Source: CAZLNO01 sp964561005
Lineage (GTDB): Bacteria > Pseudomonadota > Alphaproteobacteria > Kiloniellales > Rhodovibrionaceae
Direction of reading: 5' to 3'
Assembly (NCBI GenBank): GCA_964561005.1
Contig: CAZLNO010000099.1
Location: 1 to 14,307, forward strand
DNA: 14,307 bases
Of the stretch, positions 7,290 to 14,307 are shown piece after piece (position 1 is the first letter of the stretch; each line of letters begins with the position of its first letter). The position numbers and the translations under genes were made by a program. The notes under the pieces were generated by a model. That model made no database searches. It was not told the DNA's origin and worked only from the letters and a program-made list of their open reading frames with translations.

Positions 7290-7327
7290 ACGCGGCAGGG
7301 CGCAGCAACGGGAAGGGGGAGACGCGG

Positions 7328-7609
7328 ATGAACGTCGTCGAGGCGGCGCAGGAAATCACCCATGAGATCGGGCTGCACGCACGCCCCGCGGTGAAGCTCA
7401 CCCAGCTCGCCGCACGCTATCAGAGCGACGTGCGGGTCCGCGCCGGCGACGACGGCGACTGGATCGACGCCAAGAGCGTGGTCAAGGTCATGCGGCTGAA
7501 GGCGCGTACCGGCAAGGTGCTGTATTTCCGGGCCGAGGGCGGCGACGCGGACGAGGCGGTGGCGGCGCTGCGCCGCCTGGTGGCGCGAGGCTTCACCGAT
7601 GGCGAATGA
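7328..7609 (+). CDS. ptsH: HPr-family phosphocarrier protein of the Dha phosphorelay
   Basis: This 93-residue HPr moves phosphate from Enzyme I to DhaM. The active site is H17 in EIGLHARPAVKL. A serine at the position of the classical regulatory Ser46 is kept (S50 in IDAKSVVKVMRLKA), although no HPr kinase is in the window. I chose ATG 7328 because GGGGGAG (7315-7321) sits 6 nt upstream. An in-frame ATG at 7286, overlapping the dhaM stop, would add 14 residues that look unlike HPr. The gene overlaps Enzyme I by 11 bp. It is fully separate from its partners, whereas many Dha systems fuse EIIA, HPr and EI. Position suggests it serves DhaM rather than a global PTS. Confidence 0.92.
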   Translation: MNVVEAAQEITHEIGLHARPAVKLTQLAARYQSDVRVRAGDDGDWIDAKSVVKVMRLKARTGKVLYFRAEGGDADEAVAALRRLVARGFTDGE

Positions 7610-9251
7610 TGACGCACCCGGCGGTTCGCCCGCCCAGCGGCCCGGAATCGTGCTGCAAGGCCGGCCGGCGGCGCCGGGGCTTGCGATCGGCCCGCTGGTG
7701 GTGGTCCAGCGCCGGGAGTCCGCGGTCGATCACGCGGCGGAGTCCCCCGAGGCGGAGCGGCGGCGGCTGGTGGCGGCGGTGGATGCGGCCCGGCAAGCGC
7801 TGGCGGCGCTGGCGACTCACGGCGGCGGGGAGCTCGCCGAGGAAATCCTGATGTTCCAGATGGCGCTGCTGGACGATCCGGAACTGCTGGCGCCGGCGCA
7901 GGCTGCCCTGGGGCGCGGACACACCGCCGAGGCGGCCTGGCAGACGGCGATCGGCGAGCTGATCGACGGCTATGCCCAGGACGAGGACGAGTACTTCCGC
8001 GCCCGCGCCGACGACCTGCGCGACCTGCGCCAGCGCGTGCTGGAGGTCCTGTCCGGCGCGGATCTCTGGGAAGACGTGTTGCCGGAGCACGGGCTGCTGG
8101 TCGCGGACACGCTGACGCCCTCCCGCTTCCTGGAGATCGACTGGGACCGGGCAGGCGGCATCGCGCTGGCCGGGGGCAGCGACACCAGCCACATGGCCAT
8201 GCTGGCCCGCGCGCGGGGCGTGCCGCTGGTAACAGGGCTGGGCGAGTCGGCCGCGCGCCTGCGCGACGGCACGACGGCCATCCTGGACGCCGACGCCGGC
8301 CGTCTGGTCGTGGAGCCTGGTCCGACCACGCTCGCCAGCTATCGCGAGCGGTTGCGCGCGCAGGCGGCCGTGGCCGCCGCGGATGCGCGCTACCGCGACG
8401 CGCCCGCGGCGACGGCCGACGGCATCCCCGTATCGATCCTGGTCAACGTCGACGACCCGGCGGTGCTGACGAGGATCGACCCCGCGATCTGCGACGGCGT
8501 CGGACTGACCCGCACCGAGTTCCTGTTCCGCGAGGGTGTTCCCGACGAGGAGACCCAGGTACGGGCCTATCGCCAAGTGGTCGAATGGGCGCGGGGGCGG
8601 CCGGTGACCATCCGGACCCTCGACGCCGGCGGCGACAAGCCCGTGCCCGGCCTGACCCCGGCGGGCGAGAGCAATCCCTTTCTCGGCCTGCGCGGCCTGC
8701 GGCTTTCGCTGGCGCGGCCGGAGGCGTTCCGCGTGCAGCTTCGCGCGCTGATCCGCGCCGCGGCGCATGGACCCTTGAAGATCATGCTGCCGATGGTCAC
8801 GCTGCCCCGCGAACTCGAACGGGCGCGGGAGATCCTGTCAGCGGTGCGCGACGAGCTTGCGGGCGAGGGCCATGACACGGCGCCGAGCCCACTGGGAATC
8901 ATGGTCGAAACCCCGGCCGCGGCGTTGCAGCCGGCCGCCTTCGCGGCGGACTTCTACTCGATCGGGACCAACGACCTGATCCAGTACGTCACCGCCGCGG
9001 CGCGCGACATCGAGGCCGTTGCCGGACTTCAGGATCCCACGGCCGCGCCGGTGATCGAGCTGATCGGCCGGGTGGCCGAGGCGGGACGGGCCCGCGACGT
9101 GGAGGTCAGCGTCTGCGGCGAGATGGCGGCGCGGCCGGACTGCGTGCCAGCGCTGCTCGACGCCGGGGTGCGGGTGCTCTCGGTCCCGCCCGCGGCGGTG
9201 GGCCGGGTCAAGCGCGCGGTCGCCGCACATCGCCTGGCCGCGGGCTCCTGA
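7599..9251 (+). CDS. ptsI: PTS Enzyme I (phosphoenolpyruvate-protein phosphotransferase) of the Dha relay
   Basis: This 550-residue cytoplasmic enzyme takes phosphate from phosphoenolpyruvate and gives it to HPr. The order is an N-terminal HPr-binding/phosphohistidine domain with H198 in GGSDTSHMAMLARARGVPL, then the PEP-binding barrel: VGLTRTEFLF (301-310), TIRTLDAGGDKPVPG (337-351), NPFLGLRGLRL, GIMVETPA, DFYSIGTNDLIQY (451-463) and catalytic C506 in SVCGEMA. All catalytic residues are intact. Length is slightly below the usual ~575. There is no N-terminal GAF domain, so it is not the nitrogen-PTS enzyme PtsP. The start at ATG 7599 lies within the HPr gene end. Many alphaproteobacteria lack a sugar PTS, so a dedicated EI here makes the kinase self-sufficient. 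Confidence 0.92.
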   Translation: MANDDAPGGSPAQRPGIVLQGRPAAPGLAIGPLVVVQRRESAVDHAAESPEAERRRLVAAVDAARQALAALATHGGGELAEEILMFQMALLDDPELLAPAQAALGRGHTAEAAWQTAIGELIDGYAQDEDEYFRARADDLRDLRQRVLEVLSGADLWEDVLPEHGLLVADTLTPSRFLEIDWDRAGGIALAGGSDTSHMAMLARARGVPLVTGLGESAARLRDGTTAILDADAGRLVVEPGPTTLASYRERLRAQAAVAAADARYRDAPAATADGIPVSILVNVDDPAVLTRIDPAICDGVGLTRTEFLFREGVPDEETQVRAYRQVVEWARGRPVTIRTLDAGGDKPVPGLTPAGESNPFLGLRGLRLSLARPEAFRVQLRALIRAAAHGPLKIMLPMVTLPRELERAREILSAVRDELAGEGHDTAPSPLGIMVETPAAALQPAAFAADFYSIGTNDLIQYVTAAARDIEAVAGLQDPTAAPVIELIGRVAEAGRARDVEVSVCGEMAARPDCVPALLDAGVRVLSVPPAAVGRVKRAVAAHRLAAGS

Positions 9252-9272
9252 TCCAGCGGCGCGAGCGCGACG

Positions 9273-9722
9273 ATGTCGGCACAGCCCAAGTCTTCCCGTC
9301 AGGCACGCATCGCCGCGTACAAGCGGATCCTGCGCGACTATCTGGACCGCCGCCCCTCGGGCGCACGGCTGCGCATCGCCCGAATGCTGGGCACGCACAA
9401 GAGCTTCGTCTCTCAAATCACCAACCCGGCCGATCCCACGCCGGTTCCGGCGCGGCACCTGGGCGCCATTTTCGACGTTTGCCATCTGTCGCAAGCCGAG
9501 CAGGCGCGCTTCCTGGAGGCCTACCGCGCCGCCCATCCGCGCCACGCGGAGGCGGTCGATGCCGAGGACGAGCCGCACTTCAAGACACTGCACGTGGACG
9601 TACCCGTCCTCGAAGACCCGCGCGCCCAGGCGGAGCTGGAGGACTTGATTCGCGACTTTGCCCGGCGGGCCGGTCGCCTGCTGGCCGGTGGCCGATCGCG
9701 GGACGGCGGCGGGCGCGAGTGA
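9273..9722 (+). CDS. Helix-turn-helix protein, putative regulator of the Dha cluster
   Basis: This is a 149-residue protein I cannot assign to a named family. Residues ~15-65 look like a lambda-repressor-type helix-turn-helix: LRIARMLGTHKSFVSQITN (33-51) reads as turn plus recognition helix, preceded by the basic KRILRDYLDRRPSGAR. The motif PVPARHLGAIFDVCHLSQAEQARFLEAY (58-84) continues the helical bundle. The C-terminal part holds an acidic linker (AEDE near 97-100) and an amphipathic helix (AELEDLIRDFARRAGRLL, 120-137) that could dimerise or bind a partner. It starts 21 bp after Enzyme I, so it is the last gene of the operon, and its stop touches the stop of dhaK on the other strand. A role in controlling the operon and dhaK is inferred from position only. 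Confidence 0.7.
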   Translation: MSAQPKSSRQARIAAYKRILRDYLDRRPSGARLRIARMLGTHKSFVSQITNPADPTPVPARHLGAIFDVCHLSQAEQARFLEAYRAAHPRHAEAVDAEDEPHFKTLHVDVPVLEDPRAQAELEDLIRDFARRAGRLLAGGRSRDGGGRE

Positions 9723-10715
<993 letters not shown>

Positions 10716-10768
10716 ATCGGCGCCTCCCCTTTTGCCCCGGTGTTTCCGGCCGGGCTGTCGCGTTCGCG

Positions 10769-10795
10769 CGTTTAGCTCCGAGTTTAGAAGGTCAA
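10769..10795 (-). promoter_or_regulatory. Putative dhaK promoter with repeated TAAAC boxes
   Basis: On the minus strand TTGACC (10795-10790) is followed after 15 nt by TAAACG (10774-10769), with a further TAAAC at 10786-10782. The 15-nt spacing is short, so the exact -10 is uncertain. The TAAAC word is shared with the proposed promoter of the importer operon, which suggests common control. The leader to the dhaK ATG would be about 45-50 nt. Confidence 0.3.
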
Positions 10796-10943
10796 CCGGC
10801 CCAAGGCAACGCTGTCGCAGGGGCGAAAGCGTGGGATTCCTGGGGATTCCGGCCCGGTGAATCCTTGCCGGTACGAACTTGAACACCACCACCGGTTGGC
10901 GTCGGCACGCGGCGTCGCGGATCGGCGGCCTGGATCGTCTGCA

Positions 10944-10967
10944 GCGCTCGGCGCTCGGCGCTCGGCG
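10944..10967. repeat. Short tandem repeat, 7-bp unit GCGCTCG
   Basis: Three perfect copies of GCGCTCG (10944-10950, 10951-10957, 10958-10964) are followed by GCG. It lies in non-coding DNA upstream of dhaK. Such a tract can vary in copy number by slippage, but nothing links it to a gene's expression here. Confidence 0.7.
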
Positions 10968-10992
10968 ATCAGGTCAGGGCGCAGTAGGCCGC

Positions 10993-11078
10993 GTAGGGCG
11001 GGTTCGCCGTAGGCAACCCGCCGAATGGCGGTGGCGGCGCCACGGGTGGTGGCGGCTTGCTGCGCGAAGCCGCCCTAC
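10993..11078. repeat. Compound extragenic palindrome (two hairpins inside an outer inverted repeat)
   Basis: The outer arms GTAGGGCGG (10993-11001) and CCGCCCTAC (11070-11078) are perfectly complementary. Inside are two further 8-bp hairpins: GGCGGGTT/AACCCGCC (10997-11004 with 11015-11022) and GGCGGCTT/AAGCCGCC (11051-11058 with 11067-11074). The 86-bp unit could fold either as two separate hairpins or as a larger structure. This is the build of dispersed extragenic palindromes (REP/BIME-like); other copies would have to be sought elsewhere in the genome. Confidence 0.6.
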
Positions 11079-11109
11079 ACCCCCTCACCCTTCGCCGAGA
11101 GCGCTTCGA

Positions 11110-11298
11110 CTGGAGCGCGTATGCGAAAGCCTCCAAGGCAAAACCGAAAAACAGAAAAACCCCCACCCCATCGGCTCTCTGGCCTACGCCGCCTGGGTCT
11201 TCGCCCGGCTCGGCGGATGGACCGGCTATTACGGAAAGCCAGGACCCGTCGTCATGCTCCGCGACCTCACCCAGTTCCACGCCATCAAGCACGGCTGA
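11110..11298 (+). pseudogene. C-terminal remnant of an IS4-family transposase
   Basis: The frame ending at TGA 11296-11298 reads LERVCESLQGKTEKQKNPHP, then SLAYAAWVFARLGGWTGYYGKPGPV, and ends FHAIKHG. The blocks KNPHP, LAYAAWV-ARLGGW and YYGKPGP are the well-known C-terminus of IS4-family (Tn5-like) transposases. About 62 residues of an expected 400 or more are left. The DDE catalytic core and the 5' part are missing, and no start codon or ribosome site is associated. The upstream junction is unclear; similarity seems to begin near 11110. This is a dead relic marking a past insertion between dhaK and cysS. Confidence 0.72.
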
Positions 11299-11331
11299 AG
11301 CCTCCGAAATGTGTGAATCTCGTGGACTTGC

Positions 11332-11387
11332 GGGGGAGGGGACTGCTTCGAGTCTTTCGTGACCGGCATCGCACAGTCCCTTCCCCC
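11332..11387. repeat. 14-bp imperfect inverted repeat downstream of the transposase relic
   Basis: GGGGGAGGGGACTG (11332-11345) and CAGTCCCTTCCCCC (11374-11387) are complementary at 13 of 14 positions around a 28-nt loop. It begins 34 bp after the transposase stop, so it might be a remnant of an insertion-sequence end or an independent extragenic palindrome. The following TTTGGCGGAGGGTTAGG extends the G/C-rich repeat-like character. Confidence 0.5.
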
Positions 11388-11410
11388 TTTGGCGGAGGGT
11401 TAGGATGGGG

Positions 11411-11430
11411 GACGCCCCGGCAGGGGCGTC
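11411..11430 (+). repeat. Stable hairpin in the cysS leader region
   Basis: GACGCCCC (11411-11418) pairs perfectly with GGGGCGTC (11423-11430) around the tetraloop GGCA, ending 78 bp before cysS. A weaker inverted repeat GGTCC-N7-GGACC follows at 11432-11448. No T run follows, so it is not a typical intrinsic terminator; it may end transcription poorly or be part of the adjoining repeat. Confidence 0.5.
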
Positions 11431-11508
11431 AGGTCCAAAGCATGGACCCGCCGGCGCCGCTTTGCTACATCCAGGGCGCCCTCACCACCGACAGCAGGCG
11501 AGCCGACC

Positions 11509-12891
11509 GTGCCGATCCGCATCCACAACACCCTGACGCGCCGCAAGGAAGACTTCGAGCCGTACGACCCGCGCAGCGTACGCATATACGTCTGCGGGCC
11601 GACGGTGTACGACCGCGCGCACATCGGCAACGCCAGGCCCGTGGTGGTGTTCGACGTGCTGTTCCGCCTGCTGCGCCAGGAATACGGCGCCGGGCACGTC
11701 CACTACGCGCGCAACATCACCGATGTCGACGACAAGATCATCACCGCCGCCCGCGAGAACGGCGAACCCATCGACGCGCTGACCGAACGCACCACCGAGG
11801 CCTTCCACGCCGACATGGCGGCGCTGGGCGCGCTGCCGCCGACGACGGAGCCGCGCGCCACCCGGCACATCCCCCAGATGGTCGCGCTGATCGAGCGCCT
11901 GATCGCCGGCGGCCACGCCTATGCCGCCGAGGGCCACGTGCTCTTCGCCGTCCGGAGCCACCCGGACTACGGCAAGCTGTCGCGGCGCGAGCGCGAGGAG
12001 ATGATCGCGGGCGCGCGCGTGGAGGTGGCGCCCTACAAGAAGGACCCGGCGGACTTCGTGCTGTGGAAGCCGGCGGCGCCGGACGAACCCGGCTGGGACA
12101 GCCCCTGGGGCCGGGGCCGGCCGGGCTGGCACATCGAGTGCTCGGCGATGAGCCACGAGGTCCTGCAAACGCCGTTCGACATCCACGGCGGCGGCCAGGA
12201 CCTGATCTTTCCCCACCACGAGAACGAGATCGCGCAGTCGGAATGCGGCTACGGCGACGGCTTCGCGCGGTACTGGATGCACAACGGATATCTGACGGTG
12301 AACGGCGAGAAGATGTCCAAGTCCCTGGGCAACTTCTTCACCGTGCGCGAGCTGCTGGACGAGGGCTGGCCGGGCGAGGTCATCCGCCTGGTCCTGCTGT
12401 CGGCGCAGTACCGGCATCCCCTCGACTTCAACCGCGACAAGCTGGCCGATGCGCGGACGCAGCTCGACCGCCTGTACCAGGCGCTGCGCGGCGTGCGCGA
12501 CCTGAACGCCGCCGACGCCGGCCCGGCGCCGGAGCTTATGGCGGCGCTGGAGGACGACCTCAACACGCCGGAGGCGCTGTCCGTATTGCACGAGAACGCG
12601 CACGCGCTGAACAAGGCCTCGGGCGATCCCGGCGCGGCGGCGCGGGCCAAGGGCGCACTGCTGGCCGGCGGCTGGCTGCTCGGCCTGCTGCAGGAGGACC
12701 CCGAGGCCTGGTTCAAGGGCGGCGCGGAGGACGGCGAAGCGGCGGAGATCGAGCGCCTGATCGCCGAGCGCCAGGCCGCGCGCAAGCGCAAGGACTTCGC
12801 CACCGCCGACCGCATTCGCGACGACCTCAAGGCCCGCGGCGTGGTGCTGGAGGACACCCCCCAGGGCACCACCTGGAAGCGCGCGGGCTGA
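11509..12891 (+). CDS. cysS: Cysteinyl-tRNA synthetase
   Basis: This 460-residue class I aminoacyl-tRNA synthetase charges tRNA-Cys in the cytoplasm and is essential. The HIGH-type motif is HIGN (38-41) in VYDRAHIGNARP, and KMSKS lies at 268-272. The zinc site that selects cysteine is intact: C29 (VCGPTVYD), C211 (WHIECSAMS), H236 and E240 (FPHHENE). Length equals the usual 460-470. The C-terminal helical anticodon-recognition region includes RKRKDFATADRIRDDLKARGV. The start is GTG 11509, which gives the canonical N-terminus (IRIHNTLTRRKEDFEP); the ribosome site is weak. It is a stand-alone housekeeping gene preceded by repeat-rich DNA and is not functionally tied to the Dha cluster. Confidence 0.97.
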   Translation: MPIRIHNTLTRRKEDFEPYDPRSVRIYVCGPTVYDRAHIGNARPVVVFDVLFRLLRQEYGAGHVHYARNITDVDDKIITAARENGEPIDALTERTTEAFHADMAALGALPPTTEPRATRHIPQMVALIERLIAGGHAYAAEGHVLFAVRSHPDYGKLSRREREEMIAGARVEVAPYKKDPADFVLWKPAAPDEPGWDSPWGRGRPGWHIECSAMSHEVLQTPFDIHGGGQDLIFPHHENEIAQSECGYGDGFARYWMHNGYLTVNGEKMSKSLGNFFTVRELLDEGWPGEVIRLVLLSAQYRHPLDFNRDKLADARTQLDRLYQALRGVRDLNAADAGPAPELMAALEDDLNTPEALSVLHENAHALNKASGDPGAAARAKGALLAGGWLLGLLQEDPEAWFKGGAEDGEAAEIERLIAERQAARKRKDFATADRIRDDLKARGVVLEDTPQGTTWKRAG

Positions 12892-12915
12892 CACGATCGG
12901 CAATCGTCATGGAAA

Positions 12916-13026
12916 CGTCATCCCGTGCGCCGTGATTCGGTGCAGACACGGGACCTCGTGCCACGCGGCAGCCAGATCCCGGACCAGCGAAGCAGCACTT
13001 CGTGCTGCATCGCATCCGGGATGACG
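12916..13026. repeat. 111-bp inverted-repeat element between convergent genes (MITE/extragenic palindrome type)
   Basis: Perfect 10-bp termini CGTCATCCCG (12916-12925) and CGGGATGACG (13017-13026) bound a unit that holds an inner inverted repeat, ATCCCGG (12976-12982) with CCGGGAT (13016-13022), and a tight hairpin, GCAGCAC-TTC-GTGCTGC (12992-13008). GTCATCCCG-ended repeats are commonly dispersed in alphaproteobacterial genomes. It fills the gap between cysS and the minus-strand amidase, so its hairpins may end transcription from both sides. Confidence 0.65.
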
Positions 13027-13058
13027 GGTCAAATTCAGTTCCCGCTGGCACCAGTCGA

Positions 13059-14069
13059 TCACCGCAGGTATTTCTTCGTGACGGCGGCGCCGATGGTGTA
13101 CTTGGGGTCCACGAAATTGCCCAGTTTGGCGCGGCCGCACTGGCTCAGCATCATGTAGGCGTCCCACTTGTCGAAGCCGTAGTCCTCGACCAGCCAGTAC
13201 ACCAGCTCGCGGTAGGCGATCCGCGTCGCATCCTCCAGCGGTCGGGCGCTGCCGATCGCCATGATCTCGTTCTCGGTCTCCAGGCGCGGCCAGGCGTTGT
13301 TCCAGCCCTTCACCAGGTCCACACGAACCGTGGTCACGGAGGGATACTCGACGGCCACGCCGCACACCTCGCCTTCGCCCTGGCAGGCGTGACAGTCGCC
13401 GACGAAGAAGCGCGCCCCGTCCACCTTGACGGGCAGATAGACGATGTTGCCGGGGCAGATGTCCGGCATGTCCATGTTGCCGCCGTGCTGGTCCGGCGTC
13501 AGCGCGTTGATCGAGTCGATCTCGGGCGAGCAACTGATCGTGCCGACGTGCGGCTTGTACGGCAGCGTGACCCGGTCGCTCCAGTAAACCCAGTCCTGAT
13601 CGAGGTGGATCTTGCGCACGACCTCGGGCAGCGGATCGTTGAGCGTGGCCGTGTAGTTCGTGCCCGTCAGCCCGCCGAACTCGGGGATCATGCAGCAGGT
13701 GCCCCGCGGGTTCTCGCCGCGCGGTTCCATGCTCTCGATATGGACCGCCAGCGCGTCGCCCTTCTCCGCGCCCTCGACCATCACCGGCCCGCACTGCGGG
13801 TTGATGTAGGGCATTTCCAGGATCTGCGACGGCTTGTCGTCCTCGCTCTGGATGCGGCCCTCGAAACAGTCCTGCGTCCAGAAGACGATGCGGTCGCCGG
13901 GCTTCACCGTCATCACCGGATCGGAATAGGGTCCGATCGTGTAATGGTACCTGCCCTGCTTTGCCTCGGTAAGTTCGTGGGTGGTCCCGGTCCGACCCTG
14001 GGCGACGCCGCGCGCATCCATGATCGAAGGCGTCGCCCAGCCGCCGGTGGCTGTCACTGTATCGTTCAT
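13059..14069 (-). CDS. fmdA: Acetamidase/formamidase family amidohydrolase
   Basis: This 336-residue enzyme is predicted to hydrolyse formamide or acetamide (or a similar short amide) to the acid and ammonia in the cytoplasm. Family signatures are PEIDSINALTP (182-192), HGGNMDMPD (195-203) with the metal/active-site neighbourhood, and GDCHACQGEGEV (224-235), normally GD-HA-QGDGE. The start ATG 14069 was chosen because the preceding permease ends there in a TGATG overlap; the longer open frame to 14294 runs antisense-like through that permease in another frame. GGGAG about 8 nt upstream serves as ribosome site. Coupling to a transporter permease suggests an amide-uptake and nitrogen-scavenging operon. 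The exact substrate is not determinable; acetamidase and formamidase are not reliably separated by sequence. Confidence 0.88.
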   Translation of the reverse strand: MNDTVTATGGWATPSIMDARGVAQGRTGTTHELTEAKQGRYHYTIGPYSDPVMTVKPGDRIVFWTQDCFEGRIQSEDDKPSQILEMPYINPQCGPVMVEGAEKGDALAVHIESMEPRGENPRGTCCMIPEFGGLTGTNYTATLNDPLPEVVRKIHLDQDWVYWSDRVTLPYKPHVGTISCSPEIDSINALTPDQHGGNMDMPDICPGNIVYLPVKVDGARFFVGDCHACQGEGEVCGVAVEYPSVTTVRVDLVKGWNNAWPRLETENEIMAIGSARPLEDATRIAYRELVYWLVEDYGFDKWDAYMMLSQCGRAKLGNFVDPKYTIGAAVTKKYLR

Positions 14070-14307
14070 CACAGCGTCTCCCTTGTTGTGGTTTCCCCTG
14101 CACGCCCGTGCTCCCCGGCTCCGTGGCTTCGCAATGCGCGGCGAAGCGCCTTCACGGATAGCTCCTCGCGCTCCAGGATGCCGCCGGGACGCCAGACCAG
14201 AATCGCGATCAGGACGAGGGCCAGCGCGATGGTCGACAGGCCGGCGGCACCCGTGGGCAGGACTTCCTTGATCGCCTCGCTGTTCTCGACCCACCGCAGC
14301 GACTGGT
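14069..14307 (-). CDS. ABC permease of branched-chain amino acid/urea/amide type, C-terminal part (cut by window edge)
   Basis: On the minus strand the last 78 codons read from 14305 to a TGA at 14071-14069. They include a final membrane helix, STIALALVLIAILVW, followed by RPGGIL, the conserved C-terminal end of LivH/LivM/UrtB/UrtC-type permeases (RPxGL). A basic cytoplasmic tail (KALRRALRSHGAGEHGR) follows, longer than usual. The stop overlaps the amidase start, so the two are one operon reading leftward. The rest of the gene lies beyond the window. Which of the two permease types it is cannot be settled from this fragment. Confidence 0.72.
   Translation of the reverse strand, partial: QSLRWVENSEAIKEVLPTGAAGLSTIALALVLIAILVWRPGGILEREELSVKALRRALRSHGAGEHGRAGETTTRETL

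Noticed and set aside
6891..9251. Frameshifted or broken multi-domain DhaM (EIIA-HPr-EI fusion)
   Set aside because: Each of dhaM, ptsH and ptsI has its own start, full-length domain and intact active site, and ptsH has a strong ribosome site. They are separate genes, not fragments of a fusion.
10716..11100. Small genes in the dhaK-cysS intergenic region
   Set aside because: Open frames here lack ribosome sites and recognisable motifs, and they are filled by palindromes and tandem repeats; only the IS4 C-terminal fragment downstream is convincing.
11411..11430. T-box riboswitch or intrinsic terminator controlling cysS
   Set aside because: There is no T-box sequence, T-boxes are not expected in proteobacteria, and no T tract follows the hairpin.

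Overview
The window looks like the chromosome of a high-GC alphaproteobacterium (Rhodospirillales/Rhizobiales-like). This is inferred from the strong G/C bias at third codon positions, dense ATGA-type start/stop overlaps, a CUT1-type importer joined to a PTS-driven dihydroxyacetone kinase, an amide-utilisation locus, and GTCATCCCG-type intergenic palindromes. The genus cannot be read from the sequence.

Bases 1-487 are a regulatory region without a convincing gene. Bases 488-9722 are one long plus-strand transcription unit of eleven genes: a periplasmic binding protein, two permeases, a 70-residue membrane protein, two ABC ATPases, DhaL, a single-domain DhaM (EIIA-Man type), HPr, PTS Enzyme I and a helix-turn-helix protein. 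Most junctions overlap by 4-11 bp. The missing kinase subunit, DhaK, lies on the opposite strand (9723-10715), and its stop codon abuts the stop of the helix-turn-helix gene.

Read together, this is a candidate import-and-phosphorylate module. An ABC importer brings in a short ketose or polyol (dihydroxyacetone is the best guess; erythrulose or glycerol are alternatives). A private phosphorelay (PEP > EI > HPr > DhaM > DhaL-ADP) then phosphorylates the substrate held covalently by DhaK. GTTTA/TAAAC motifs cluster upstream of both the importer operon and dhaK, so the two units may share a regulator; the helix-turn-helix protein is the local candidate.

Bases 10716-11508 are a long intergenic region holding the dhaK leader, a 7-bp tandem repeat, a compound palindrome, the C-terminal relic of an IS4-family transposase and further hairpins. 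Next come cysS (cysteinyl-tRNA synthetase, plus strand), a 111-bp inverted-repeat element between convergent genes, and a minus-strand acetamidase/formamidase gene. That last gene overlaps the 3' end of a branched-chain amino acid/urea/amide-type ABC permease that runs off the right edge.
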